Assembly: GCA_023436765.1 (NCBI GenBank)
Contig: JAEZHX010000137.1
Coordinates: forward strand, 1 to 38,395
DNA from: Bacillota bacterium
GTDB lineage: Bacteria > Bacillota > Clostridia > Lachnospirales > Lachnospiraceae
Reading direction: 5' to 3'
Length of the DNA stretch: 38,395 nucleotides
Shown here: in pieces, positions 13,200 through 21,074 of the stretch
Position numbering within the stretch: the stretch's first letter is position 1
Layout of the letters: the number at the start of each line of letters is the position of its first letter
Program-made: the position numbers and the translations under genes
The notes under the pieces: model-generated
What the model saw: only the letters and a program-made list of their open reading frames with translations
Database searches by the model: none
Told to the model about the DNA's origin: nothing

Positions 13200-14459
13200 G
13201 TGGGAAATATACAAAGATTTGCCAATATCCTTGAACGTCCGGCGGTAGATCTGAACAGCGAGACTATGTTGGAGTGGCTTGGTTTACGGACCACGAATAA
13301 AAAGATACTTAGTTCTGTAACATACCTAACATGCCTTAGGATGCTGGCGGAATCCCTTGGGAAATTGCCGATTAAGTATTATCAAAAGACAGATCGAGGC
13401 CGAGTGGAAGCCGAAAGGACAAGGGTATATGAGTTACTCAGCACGAGGCCGAACAGCCAAATGACCCCGACGACCTTCTGGACGGTTGTAGAAAATAATC
13501 GGAATCATAGAGGTAACGGATTTGTTTGGATCCGAAGGGAATTTAAACGTCAGCGGTACGGTGGGGAAGTCGTAGTACATGATCTCTGGCCAATGCCAAG
13601 CGAAAGTGTGTCGCTGCTGATTGACGATGCCGGAATATTCGGTAATAGGGGTAAAATCTATTACCAATACGACGATAAGCGTAGCGGAGAAACCCATGTA
13701 TTTAAGCAGGAGGATGTGCTGCATCTTAAAACCTGGTTAAGCTTTGACGGAATATCCGGAGAGCCAGTGCAAAACATCCTGAAGTACACCCTAGAGGGAG
13801 ATATCGAGAGTCAGGACGTCATGAATAATTTGTATAAGCACGGCATGACGGCTTCGATGGCTCTCCAATACACCGGTGACCTCGATGAGGGCAAGATGAA
13901 AAAGCTTCAGGATAAATTTGAAAGTTTCTTCTCTGGAGCAAAGAATGCCGGCCGCATTGTCCCGGTACCGGTAGGGATGCAGCTCCAGCCACTTAACGTG
14001 AACCTTACGGATGCGCAATTTTTTGACTTGAAGAAATATACAGCCTTGCAGATTTCAGCAGCCTTTGGTATCAAGCCAAACCAGATAAATGACTATGAAA
14101 AGTCATCGTATGCTAATTCAGAGAGCCAGCAGCTCTCTTTTTTAGTGGACACAATGCTTTATATCCTGAAGCAGTATGAGGAGGAAATCAATTATAAACT
14201 CCTGACCGAGGAAGAACGGCAGCAGGGATACTATTACAAGTTCAACGAGAAGGTTATTCTCAGGGCAGACAATAAAACGCAATCAGAGATGCTAAGGAAT
14301 TATGTCCAAGGAGCAATATACACTCCAAACGAGGCAAGAGAGTATGCAGATAAACCGAAAGAACCGGGTGGAGACAGGCTATATGCGAACGGTAATTTAA
14401 TCCCGCTTGAAGAAGCAGGGAATCAATACAAGAAAGGAGGAAATAACAGTGCCGAGTAA
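13200..14459 (+). CDS. HK97-type portal protein
   Basis: This 419-aa protein forms the dodecameric DNA gate at one head vertex. Family features include TYLTCLRMLAESLGKLPIKYY, LLSTRPNSQMTPTTFWTVVENN, RGNGFVWIRR, the GISGEPVQNILK segment and KYTALQISAAFGIKPNQIND, which is typical of HK97-like portals. Translation starts at GTG 13200 with AAGAAGGTGAT upstream, 15 bp after the terminase stop. Its end overlaps the start of the protease gene by 11 bp. Confidence 0.95.
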   Translation: MGNIQRFANILERPAVDLNSETMLEWLGLRTTNKKILSSVTYLTCLRMLAESLGKLPIKYYQKTDRGRVEAERTRVYELLSTRPNSQMTPTTFWTVVENNRNHRGNGFVWIRREFKRQRYGGEVVVHDLWPMPSESVSLLIDDAGIFGNRGKIYYQYDDKRSGETHVFKQEDVLHLKTWLSFDGISGEPVQNILKYTLEGDIESQDVMNNLYKHGMTASMALQYTGDLDEGKMKKLQDKFESFFSGAKNAGRIVPVPVGMQLQPLNVNLTDAQFFDLKKYTALQISAAFGIKPNQINDYEKSSYANSESQQLSFLVDTMLYILKQYEEEINYKLLTEEERQQGYYYKFNEKVILRADNKTQSEMLRNYVQGAIYTPNEAREYADKPKEPGGDRLYANGNLIPLEEAGNQYKKGGNNSAE

Positions 14460-15288
14460 AAGACTACAGTTTCAGGCTAAGGATAAGCAGGGGAAGATAA
14501 AAGACACTGGGTTCATGGAAATCAAGAACCAGACTTCTACGTCCGCAGAGCTTTACCTTTACGGAGACATCATGAGCTATGCGTTATCAGAGGATTATAA
14601 GAAGTACTATCCGGATGACAAATGCCCGAAGGATGTTAAGGATTTTCTGGATGAAATTGGTGAAGTTGAAAACCTGGATATCCATATTAACTCCGGAGGC
14701 GGATCAGTATTCGGCGGTATTGCTATCTATAATCTGTTGAAGAGTTTTAAGGCAAATAAGACAGTTTATATAGATGGCATTGCAGCAAGTATCGCTTCGG
14801 TAATCGCCATGGTAGGGGATAAGATTATCTTCCCTAAGAACGCAACATTCATGATGCATAAACCATCAAACAGTTACTTTTGGACCATGATGAATGCAGA
14901 TGACCTGAGAAAAGATGCAGATATTCTTGATAACTGCCAGAAAGCCATAGTAAACACCTATATGGAAAAGGTCAAGGATGGAGTTACCAGGGAGACAATT
15001 GAGAGCCTTGTTAATGACACGACCTGGTTAATTGGTGAAGAAGCTGAAGAGTACTTTGATTTTGACATCCAGGAAGGTATCGAAGCAGCTGCATGTACAA
15101 GCGAATTTTTTGAGATTTACGACAAAACTCCTGACAACCTCAAAAAGAAGAACTCCAGCAAAGTTGCTACCATCAGCATAGATGCTGATCAGGTGGCAGA
15201 AAAACTATATGCGAAATTTAAGGCCGATAAGGAACAGGAACAAGAAACAAGGAAAAATCAGTTACTTGAGGACTTGGACTTGATCTAA
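14449..15288 (+). CDS. ClpP-type head maturation protease
   Basis: This 279-aa protein has the ClpP/S49 prohead protease fold: LYLYGDIMSYA, IHINSGGGSVFGGIAIYNLL, then DGIAASIASVIAM with catalytic Ser near residue 114 and FMMHKPSNS with catalytic His near residue 137. It cleaves the capsid scaffold domain and then itself during head expansion. GTG 14449, 8 nt after AAAGGAGG, is the start; the frame is open further upstream inside the portal gene but has no site there. It lies directly before the capsid gene, as in other HK97-like modules. Confidence 0.92.
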   Translation: MPSKRLQFQAKDKQGKIKDTGFMEIKNQTSTSAELYLYGDIMSYALSEDYKKYYPDDKCPKDVKDFLDEIGEVENLDIHINSGGGSVFGGIAIYNLLKSFKANKTVYIDGIAASIASVIAMVGDKIIFPKNATFMMHKPSNSYFWTMMNADDLRKDADILDNCQKAIVNTYMEKVKDGVTRETIESLVNDTTWLIGEEAEEYFDFDIQEGIEAAACTSEFFEIYDKTPDNLKKKNSSKVATISIDADQVAEKLYAKFKADKEQEQETRKNQLLEDLDLI

Positions 15289-15333
15289 AGTCCTTTTTTA
15301 TATCAAATTATATGAAAGGATGGTACATATACC

Positions 15334-16518
15334 ATGAATGAAGAATTAAGAAAGCTGTTAGACAGCATCAACGCAAAGAAGAAGGAAGTAAAAGCCCTTG
15401 CAGCTGAGAATAAATTGGATGAAGCGGCAAAGGCCAAGGATGAGCTGAAGGAGTTACAGGCTAAGTTCGACCTGCTGTATGACCTAGAGGAAGAGGATCT
15501 GGAAGATGCCGAACAGAAAGCAACCAAAGGCATCAAGGATAAGGCTAAGAACGTAATCAACGCATTTGTCAATGTGCTGAAGGCAGGGCTTAGTAAGCAG
15601 CAGCCGAAAGCTGAAGATATGGAAGTGCTCAATTCCATGAATGAAGGAACACCGGCAGACGGTGGATTAACGGTGCCTCAGGATATCTCCACAAAGATTA
15701 AGGAACTGAGACGTTCCGAAGATGCCCTTGAGAACCTTGTCAATGTTGAAACGGTAACAACTCTCTCCGGATCAAGAGTAATTGAGAAGAAGGCCGATCA
15801 GACACCGTTCGACAATGTTGACGAGGAAGCCCAGTTCCCGGATGTTTCGACACCTCAGTTTGAGAAGCTCTCTTACACTGTAAAGAAGAAGGGCGGTATC
15901 CTTAAGGTAACCCGTGAGTTGCTTCAGGATACAGCTGAGAACATCATTTCTTACCTGAGAAAGTGGATCGCTAAGAAGGCTAAAGCAACCAGAAATGCTT
16001 TAATCATTGCGAAAATCAATGAGATTACCGCTGGCAAGGAAGTGGCTGTAACCGGTATCGATGACCTGAAGGACATCTTCAACGTTACACTGGATCCGGC
16101 CATTGCAGTGGGCTCTAAGGTAGTCACTAACCAGAGTGGTTTTAACTGGCTGGACAAGTTAAAGTATGACGATGGTAAATACATTCTACAGCCGGATCCT
16201 ACGAAGGCAACCCAGAAGCTGTTGTTCGGTGTATATCCCGTAATTAAGGTAGCTGACAAGGTACTTCCCAATGCTAAGGTAATGAATGCTGACGGTGTCA
16301 CTGTGGATGCATATAAGTATCCTCTCATCTGCGGCGATCTGGCAGAAGCAATCACGATCTTTGATCGTGAGACATTAACCATTGAATTGTCAACAGAAGC
16401 TGGAGACCTCTGGGTTAAGGATCAGACCGGTATTAAGGTCCGTGAGAGGCTTGACATCCAGGCAGTTGATACCGAAGCCATTGTAAAGGCTGAGTTTGCA
16501 AAAACCTTGGGGGAATAA
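15334..16518 (+). CDS. HK97-family major capsid protein
   Basis: The 394-aa precursor has an N-terminal helical scaffold or delta domain (about residues 1-105, rich in Lys, Glu and Ala) that is presumably removed by the protease. The mature shell domain begins near MNEGTPADGGLTVPQDI. Family motifs include LVNVETVTTLSGSRV, KKGGILKVTRELLQDT, VVTNQSGFNWLDKL and a C-terminal LSTEAGDLWVKDQTGIKVRERLD. The gene ends CTTGGGGGAATAA. Just after it the -1 frame is open for about 54 codons and has no start of its own, suggesting that a fraction of capsid subunits is extended. Confidence 0.95.
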   Translation: MNEELRKLLDSINAKKKEVKALAAENKLDEAAKAKDELKELQAKFDLLYDLEEEDLEDAEQKATKGIKDKAKNVINAFVNVLKAGLSKQQPKAEDMEVLNSMNEGTPADGGLTVPQDISTKIKELRRSEDALENLVNVETVTTLSGSRVIEKKADQTPFDNVDEEAQFPDVSTPQFEKLSYTVKKKGGILKVTRELLQDTAENIISYLRKWIAKKAKATRNALIIAKINEITAGKEVAVTGIDDLKDIFNVTLDPAIAVGSKVVTNQSGFNWLDKLKYDDGKYILQPDPTKATQKLLFGVYPVIKVADKVLPNAKVMNADGVTVDAYKYPLICGDLAEAITIFDRETLTIELSTEAGDLWVKDQTGIKVRERLDIQAVDTEAIVKAEFAKTLGE

Positions 16519-16676
16519 CAGGGTATACCCTTGCTAAGCCTGAGTATACGCAGTCAGATCTTGAAACTATGACGATATATCAGATTAAGGCCTTGGCTGC
16601 TGACCTTGGGTATACCATAACTAAGTCATTAAAGGCGGATATTATAACAGAATTTTTATTGCAGCAGGGGGCTTAA
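16512..16676 (+). CDS. -1 frame C-terminal extension of the capsid (or small head protein)
   Basis: The -1 frame relative to the capsid is open from the GGGGG run (16509-16513) to TAA 16674-16676. It encodes ITGYTLAKPEYTQSDLETMT followed by IYQIKALAADLGYTITKSLKADIITEFLLQ, a small helix-extended fold resembling Rho N-terminal/SAP-like domains seen in head-associated proteins. Coding character extends upstream of the only ATG (16569), which has no ribosome binding site. The simplest reading is a -1 slip of the Gly codon GGG to GGG on the G-run, giving a capsid with about 54 extra residues. The alternatives are separate translation from 16569 (35 aa) or a decayed gene. Confidence 0.5.
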   Translation, partial: GITGYTLAKPEYTQSDLETMTIYQIKALAADLGYTITKSLKADIITEFLLQQGA

Positions 16677-16718
16677 GGCCCTCTGCTTAATTTATTACTC
16701 CGGAAGGAGGAACCACAG

Positions 16719-17000
16719 TTGGATATAGACGAATTAAAAAGTTATCTGAAGGTTGATAATGACGATGACAAAGACCTTATTCTAAGCCTTCAAACGGCTG
16801 CCGAAGAATACCTGAGCAATGCCGGAGTAGTAAAAAAATATGAAAAAGAGCTGTATACCTTAGCAATAAAGCTGTTGGTATCTCACTGGTATGACAACAG
16901 GATGATTCAGAGCGATAAGACTCAGACTAAATTATCATTTAGTCTGGATGCCATTATCATGCAGTTGAAACTTTCGGATGATGTCACTACAAGTGCTTAG
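16719..17000 (+). CDS. head-tail connector protein (gp6-like)
   Basis: The 93-aa acidic helical protein MDIDELKSYLKVDNDDDKDL... matches phage head-tail connectors (HK97 gp6 / DUF3199-like): a DELKxYLKVD start, a long helix with AAEEYLSNAG, and LYTLAIKLLVSHWYDNR. It forms the ring below the portal. The start is TTG with AAGGAGGA 8 nt upstream. Confidence 0.8.
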   Translation: MDIDELKSYLKVDNDDDKDLILSLQTAAEEYLSNAGVVKKYEKELYTLAIKLLVSHWYDNRMIQSDKTQTKLSFSLDAIIMQLKLSDDVTTSA

Positions 17001-17031
17001 GATCAACTTGGCAGAATAAGGAGGCGTTAGC

Positions 17032-17625
17032 ATGAATGCAGGGGAATTAAAGGACAGAATTTCATTAATGGAACTTAAGCAGGTTCTTAATACTTACTCA
17101 TGGGAACAGGCTACCCTTTTTTGGGCTAAGGCTGAACCACTTAAGGAGAATAATATATTCTCCAAAGTGGGACTGAGCACGAAGTCAATAAAGTTCAAGG
17201 TCCGTAAAAATAGTTCATTGTCGCTTCATAACGCATTCCGTTGGAAGGGAAAACACTGCTTTTTGACCAATATCACTGAAACTGACCCTATGTTTCTTGA
17301 AATTACTGCAGCCCTGATTGAGCCATATACGTGTACTGTAGAGAGGACAGGACAGCCCACTCTAGATAACCTAAATAGGCCGGTATATGGGGATTCCAAT
17401 GCGCTTACTTTCCCGGGTTGTCTCACTGAAAAATATCTCGGACATGTACAGGGAGAACCGATGACATCCGTTGAAGCCAGGTATGTACTGGTGACGCCTA
17501 AAACAATTATTCTTTCTACCGGGGAGCTCGTGACTATCAATAATATACCCTATACCGTATTAATACCCCATACGCTCGATATCTATAAGAACGAATATGA
17601 GATAGGCGTAAAGGGGGATGCATAA
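17032..17625 (+). CDS. head closure/adaptor protein with a C-terminal extra domain
   Basis: At 197 aa this is nearly twice the usual length of phage head-closure (stopper) proteins. The N-terminal part (about 1-100) has the family pattern MNAGELKDRISLMELKQ, TLFWAKAEPLKE, RWKGKHCFLTNITE. The second part (about 105-197) contains ERTGQPTLDNLNRPVYG and VTPKTIILSTGELVTINNIPYTV, which looks like another beta-barrel of similar type. It may be a tandem or fused adaptor closing the head to the tail. It overlaps the next gene by 1 bp. Confidence 0.6.
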   Translation: MNAGELKDRISLMELKQVLNTYSWEQATLFWAKAEPLKENNIFSKVGLSTKSIKFKVRKNSSLSLHNAFRWKGKHCFLTNITETDPMFLEITAALIEPYTCTVERTGQPTLDNLNRPVYGDSNALTFPGCLTEKYLGHVQGEPMTSVEARYVLVTPKTIILSTGELVTINNIPYTVLIPHTLDIYKNEYEIGVKGDA

Positions 17626-18086
17626 TGCAAAGCGTTGATCTTCTCGGGATAAAGCAATTGGATGATGTCCTCGGATCAATGTTAGATGAGATGCAGGGAA
17701 AGCGAAGAGAGCTGCATGAGCATATAGCAGATATCATTAAGTCAGAGGTGGATGCGCACATATCTAGTTCAGGCCTTAATGACAGTTCCGGGAAAGTAAA
17801 GGGATGGCAGGAATCTCATGTTGGATCCGGAGGTGGGTACGCTGCAGTACGTGCGACAGATAGCGGTATTGGGGATAACAGTCCGGGAGCTATAACAAAT
17901 TATCTGGAAAATGGGCATGCCATCCGGGAGCCATCCGGAAATGCAAAAAGGTATCGTCCTAACATTAAGAAGCCGTATGTGGATGGATTTCACTTCTACG
18001 AATCTGCAAGGCGTAATGCGGAGTCAAGAGCTATTGCAGCTGCTGAAGAGTTTGCTGATAAAATAAGGCAGGAACTGGAGGGTTAG
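17625..18086 (+). CDS. HK97 gp10-like tail completion protein
   Basis: The 153-aa protein fits the gp10-like family in position and pattern: a helical N-terminus (GIKQLDDVLGSMLDEMQGKRREL), a Gly-rich central loop VGSGGGYAAVRA, a turn with ITNYLENGHAIREPSG, and a C-terminal helix of Ala, Arg and Glu residues. Members act in head-tail joining or tail tube capping. Its stop lies 4 bp before the next gene. Confidence 0.7.
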   Translation: MQSVDLLGIKQLDDVLGSMLDEMQGKRRELHEHIADIIKSEVDAHISSSGLNDSSGKVKGWQESHVGSGGGYAAVRATDSGIGDNSPGAITNYLENGHAIREPSGNAKRYRPNIKKPYVDGFHFYESARRNAESRAIAAAEEFADKIRQELEG

Positions 18087-18089
18087 TCG

Positions 18090-18539
18090 ATGGTAAAAGT
18101 AAAAGATATAATGACAGCTATAAACCAATTGATTATTAAGCCATATCCCGACGACCCAGTTTATGTTCAGACTTGCCCGAAAGACTTCGCAAGGCCTTCA
18201 TTTTGGCTCGAATATGTGAGATTAAGCCAGGTTGATGCGAACAGATCCACAGTAGAAAAGACAGTGTATTTTTCGATTACCTGTTTTGCACCGGTTGATA
18301 AGCGTTTCCGGTCAGATCCGGATGAGCTTTCTGCTCTGCAGGATAGTATCCTGGATTTGTTTGCAGAAGGATACATCAGTGTAGGTGACAGATCTATAAA
18401 GGTTCAGAGCAGCACTGGTGGCATGGACATTGACAGGGCTTATATTGATCTGCAATTTAATTTTTATGATAACCGGACCGATGAAGAGGACCAGACTCCT
18501 CTGATTACATCGGTCACCACAAGAATATTGGAGGGATAA
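18090..18539 (+). CDS. tail terminator protein (DUF6838-like)
   Basis: This 149-aa protein of alpha-beta character has MVKVKDIMTAINQLI at the start, then DDPVYVQTCPKDFARPSFWLEY and TVEKTVYFSITCF. That pattern is typical of the tail terminator family that follows the gp10-like gene in PBSX/XkdM-like phages. It caps the tail tube and sets the head-tail junction. The stop is 2 bp before the sheath gene. Confidence 0.75.
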   Translation: MVKVKDIMTAINQLIIKPYPDDPVYVQTCPKDFARPSFWLEYVRLSQVDANRSTVEKTVYFSITCFAPVDKRFRSDPDELSALQDSILDLFAEGYISVGDRSIKVQSSTGGMDIDRAYIDLQFNFYDNRTDEEDQTPLITSVTTRILEG

Positions 18540-18541
18540 AA

Positions 18542-19606
18542 TTGAAACTGCCTAATATTAATATTGCTTTTTCAACTCAGGCCGCCAGCGCAATCACACG
18601 CTCTCAGAAGGGTGTGGTAGCATTGATATTGAGAGATGCTAATGCAAACGGCGGTCACGTATTAACCAGCCCGGTACAGATACCATCTGAACTCGGAGCT
18701 GAAAACCGGGACTACATAGCCAGAGCGTTTATTGGATATGTGAATCCCCCTCGTAAAGTCATCGTATTTGTCTTACCAACGGATGCAGCTGATCTGACAG
18801 AGGTACTTACATACCTTAAAACCCAGACATTTGATTATCTTGCCGGGCCGCCTGATATCACCGCTGCTGAATGTACAGCAATCGTTGACTGGATAAAGGC
18901 TGAACGCGAAGCAGGATTTACACCGAAGGCTGTGCTTCCGGATACAGTAGCAAATAACGAGGCTATCATTAATTTCACAACGAGCGGAATTATAGTAGGA
19001 ACCGACGAATATACAGCCGCTGAATATTGTTCCAGGATTGCCGGGATCATAGCCGGCACGCCAATGACCATCTCGTGTACTTATGCACCGCTTCCGGAGG
19101 TGTCCGATGTAGACAGGCTCATTAAGAGCGCCATGGACGAAGCAATCAATGCCGGAAAGTTCATCATTTTCTATGATGGCGAAAAGGTAAAGGTAGGGCG
19201 CGGTATCAACTCCCTTACGTCTACCACGCCTTCAAAGGGTGAGGCCTTTAAGAAGATTAAGATCGTCGAAACGATCGATATGATTCGCAAGGACATTAAG
19301 CAAACCGCGGAGGATAATTATATTGGTAAATATACCAACAGCTACGACAGTAAATGCCTCCTGATATCTGCAATCAAAGGATACTTTTCAGGTCTCGAAG
19401 GAGACGGTATCCTTAATCACGGCACAAGCACCGTGGAGATTGATATCGATGCCCAGGAGACTTACCTTCAGGTGAGTGGCATAGATACCTCCAAAATGTC
19501 TGAGCAGGAAATAAAGTCGGCAGCAACCGGGGATCAGGTGTTCCTCAAGGCAAAGATAACTATCCTTGATGCTATCGAGGATATTGATCTGGATATTACG
19601 ATCTAA
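18542..19606 (+). CDS. contractile tail sheath protein
   Basis: The 354-aa protein forms the contractile outer tail layer, which makes this a myovirus-type phage. Sheath features include LPNINIAFSTQAASAITRSQKG, the Rossmann-like middle (FDYLAGPPDITAAECTAIVDW), and a C-terminal arm domain with KKIKIVETIDMIRKDIKQTAEDNYIGKY and IDIDAQETYLQ. It starts at TTG behind GGAGGGATAAAA. The tail tube gene follows 13 bp later. Confidence 0.92.
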   Translation: MKLPNINIAFSTQAASAITRSQKGVVALILRDANANGGHVLTSPVQIPSELGAENRDYIARAFIGYVNPPRKVIVFVLPTDAADLTEVLTYLKTQTFDYLAGPPDITAAECTAIVDWIKAEREAGFTPKAVLPDTVANNEAIINFTTSGIIVGTDEYTAAEYCSRIAGIIAGTPMTISCTYAPLPEVSDVDRLIKSAMDEAINAGKFIIFYDGEKVKVGRGINSLTSTTPSKGEAFKKIKIVETIDMIRKDIKQTAEDNYIGKYTNSYDSKCLLISAIKGYFSGLEGDGILNHGTSTVEIDIDAQETYLQVSGIDTSKMSEQEIKSAATGDQVFLKAKITILDAIEDIDLDITI

Positions 19607-19619
19607 GGAGGAATGAAGA

Positions 19620-20045
19620 ATGACTGGAAAAAGAGTTATGAACGGTACCTGGGGCGAGGTATGGCTGGATGGGGAATATGTGTCTGAGTGCTATGGAATG
19701 CAGGCAAAGGTATCCATAAACAAGGAGGATGTGAATATCTGCCGTCAGATGGCGGTAGATAAGAAGGTAAATTCCATTACCTGCACCGGATCCCTTAAGC
19801 TCCACAAGGTTAACAGTCGGATGGCAATCGCTATCGGCGAGAAAATTAAGGCCGGAGAAGATCCGAGATTCGTGGTAATTTCGAAGCTGGATGACCCGGA
19901 TGCTTACGGAGCTGAGCGCGTGGCAGTCCGCAATGTATCATTTGACGATATCACGCTTGCGGACTGGGAAGTAGCAAAGAAGGGAAGTATAGAGGCACCC
20001 TTCACATTCACTGAATACGAATTCCTTGATAGAGTGGAGGCGTAA
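19620..20045 (+). CDS. tail tube protein (XkdM-like)
   Basis: The 141-aa protein has the XkdM/DUF2001 pattern: GKRVMNGTWGEVWLDGEYVSE, EDVNICRQMAVDKKVNSITCTGSLKLHK and a C-terminal GSIEAPFTFTEYEFLDRVEA. It polymerises into the inner tail tube under the sheath. AAGGAGGAATGAAG precedes the ATG, and the chaperone gene starts 2 bp after its stop. Confidence 0.9.
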   Translation: MTGKRVMNGTWGEVWLDGEYVSECYGMQAKVSINKEDVNICRQMAVDKKVNSITCTGSLKLHKVNSRMAIAIGEKIKAGEDPRFVVISKLDDPDAYGAERVAVRNVSFDDITLADWEVAKKGSIEAPFTFTEYEFLDRVEA

Positions 20046-20047
20046 GT

Positions 20048-20413
20048 ATGGATGCATTATCATTGTTACTCCGCGCAGATATTCCAAATCAGCCGGAAAA
20101 GGAGTATAAGCACAAAAGGCTCTCCACTCTTTGTGGGGAGCCTGTCATTTTAAAGATCAAAGCGCTACCTTATAACCGTGCTGCAGAATTGATCAAGAGT
20201 CAGATGGATGACCTTAATGTGCATATCGTTCTGGCCGGCATGGTAGATCCTAACTTAAAGGATAAGGACCTTATGGCCAAATATGGCGCAGAAACACCGG
20301 CAGAGCTCGTAAAGAAGATGTTTTTGCCCGGAGAAGTTGAGGACCTGTCAAGAGCAATCGAGAAACTGAGCGGATACCGAGAAGTAACTGTCGAGGAGAT
20401 TAAAAAAAAATAG
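20048..20413 (+). CDS. tail assembly chaperone, short form (XkdN-like)
   Basis: The 121-aa zero-frame product MDALSLLLRADIPNQPEKEY... matches XkdN-type tail assembly chaperones. It includes the segment RLSTLCGEPVILKIKALPYNRAAELIK and the C-terminal LSGYREVTVEEIKKK. It wraps the tape measure protein during tail assembly. The gene ends on a run of nine A residues (20402-20410) immediately before its TAG, the classical position for a -1 ribosomal frameshift that makes the longer G-T form. Confidence 0.88.
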   Translation: MDALSLLLRADIPNQPEKEYKHKRLSTLCGEPVILKIKALPYNRAAELIKSQMDDLNVHIVLAGMVDPNLKDKDLMAKYGAETPAELVKKMFLPGEVEDLSRAIEKLSGYREVTVEEIKKK

Positions 20414-20565
20414 ATACTGATGCTGATTATCAGCTGCTATACTATCTGTTTGTTGAACATCATAAATTCCCAGGCTCTTACTATAACTTACCGGAAGGGG
20501 AAAAGGTTATAGTAAGGGCTATCTTTGAAAAACATATGGAAGTAAGATTGCAAGGTAAACATTGA
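20410..20565 (+). CDS. -1 frame T extension of the tail assembly chaperone
   Basis: In the -1 frame an open stretch of 51 codons runs to TGA 20563-20565: DTDADYQLLYYLFVEHHKF, PGSYYNLPEGEKVIVRAIF and so on. It has no start codon or ribosome binding site of its own. With slippage on the A9 run the fusion would be about 172 aa. Such G-T frameshift products are conserved in tailed phages, and the T part is thought to contact the tape measure or recruit tube subunits. Its last codons overlap the promoter of the following moron. Confidence 0.8.
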   Translation: MDTDADYQLLYYLFVEHHKFPGSYYNLPEGEKVIVRAIFEKHMEVRLQGKH

Positions 20566-20589
20566 CAATTCCCGTAAATGTAGTATAAT
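20562..20589 (+). promoter_or_regulatory. perfect sigma-A promoter inside the tail operon
   Basis: TTGACA (20562-20567) and TATAAT (20584-20589), both perfect hexamers, are spaced 16 bp apart. The promoter lies between the chaperone and tape measure genes and can express the next two small genes in the lysogen. Confidence 0.85.
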
Positions 20590-20619
20590 GTAGCTAGATA
20601 CATAATGGGGAGAGATTAT

Positions 20620-20799
20620 ATGAATAAGAGTCGGGCTGAATATTTTAGGAAACGCAGACAGTCTATTGGACAGTTTTATGCTATGGTTGACAAGGATCTC
20701 TTAAAAAAGCTTGATATCAGACTGAAAGCTAGACTGATGAGCCGAACGGCATGGCTATTGGAGTGTATAAAGCGTGAAATAACTGAAGAGGGGGAATGA
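20620..20799 (+). CDS. 59-aa ribbon-helix-helix-like moron protein
   Basis: This small, very basic protein has a C-terminal ribbon-helix-helix pattern: AMVDKDLLKKLDIRLKARLMSRTAWLLECIKREI, with a beta strand, a DxRL helix, an SRTxW turn and a second helix. It probably binds DNA as a dimer. The frame is open from ATG 20605, but GGGGAGAG (20607-20614) fits ATG 20620. It is transcribed from its own perfect promoter together with the small membrane gene 3 bp downstream. Such genes between tail genes are typical morons expressed from the prophage. Confidence 0.6.
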   Translation: MNKSRAEYFRKRRQSIGQFYAMVDKDLLKKLDIRLKARLMSRTAWLLECIKREITEEGE

Positions 20800-20802
20800 A
20801 GC

Positions 20803-21006
20803 TTGTTAGCTCTTATTATTATTGCGTTTATTAGTTTTATATTTGCCACATATTTCGGATTCAAAGCATTAATGCTAAGAAATGGGAACTTGAACGAAGC
20901 GGACAATAAAAAAAGCTTCAGAAATAACCTAATAGGTTTTTTCATCAGCTTCGTATCTATGCTAACATTATTATTATGTTTTACAGAAAAATATTTAAAG
21001 GTATAA
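20803..21006 (+). CDS. 67-aa two-helix membrane moron protein
   Basis: The product has two hydrophobic helices (about residues 2-24 and 42-61) joined by a polar loop (LRNGNLNEADNKKSFRNN). It starts at TTG 20803, 9 nt after GAGGGGG, and follows the ribbon-helix-helix gene by 3 bp. A terminator 15 bp after its stop closes the unit. A small membrane protein expressed from a prophage could block superinfection or alter the cell envelope; no family is recognised. Confidence 0.5.
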   Translation: MLALIIIAFISFIFATYFGFKALMLRNGNLNEADNKKSFRNNLIGFFISFVSMLTLLLCFTEKYLKV

Positions 21007-21020
21007 TTTGATTTACTAAT

Positions 21021-21050
21021 AAAAGTCCTGCCAAAACGGCAGGGCTTTTT
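21021..21050 (+). terminator. terminator of the tail-operon moron
   Basis: The stem GTCCTGCC / GGCAGGGC (AAAAC loop), extended by AAAA/TTTT, runs into TTTTT. Late transcription must pass it to reach the tape measure gene, so late antitermination or partial read-through is implied. Confidence 0.85.
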
Positions 21051-21074
21051 ATGTCCTGAGAGGAGGCGAAAAAT

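Noticed and set aside
15303..15638. Ser/Leu-rich 111-aa minus-strand ORF opposite the capsid N-terminus
   Set aside because: Its composition mirrors the Lys/Glu/Ala-rich scaffold helix on the other strand; no start signal or recognisable domain.
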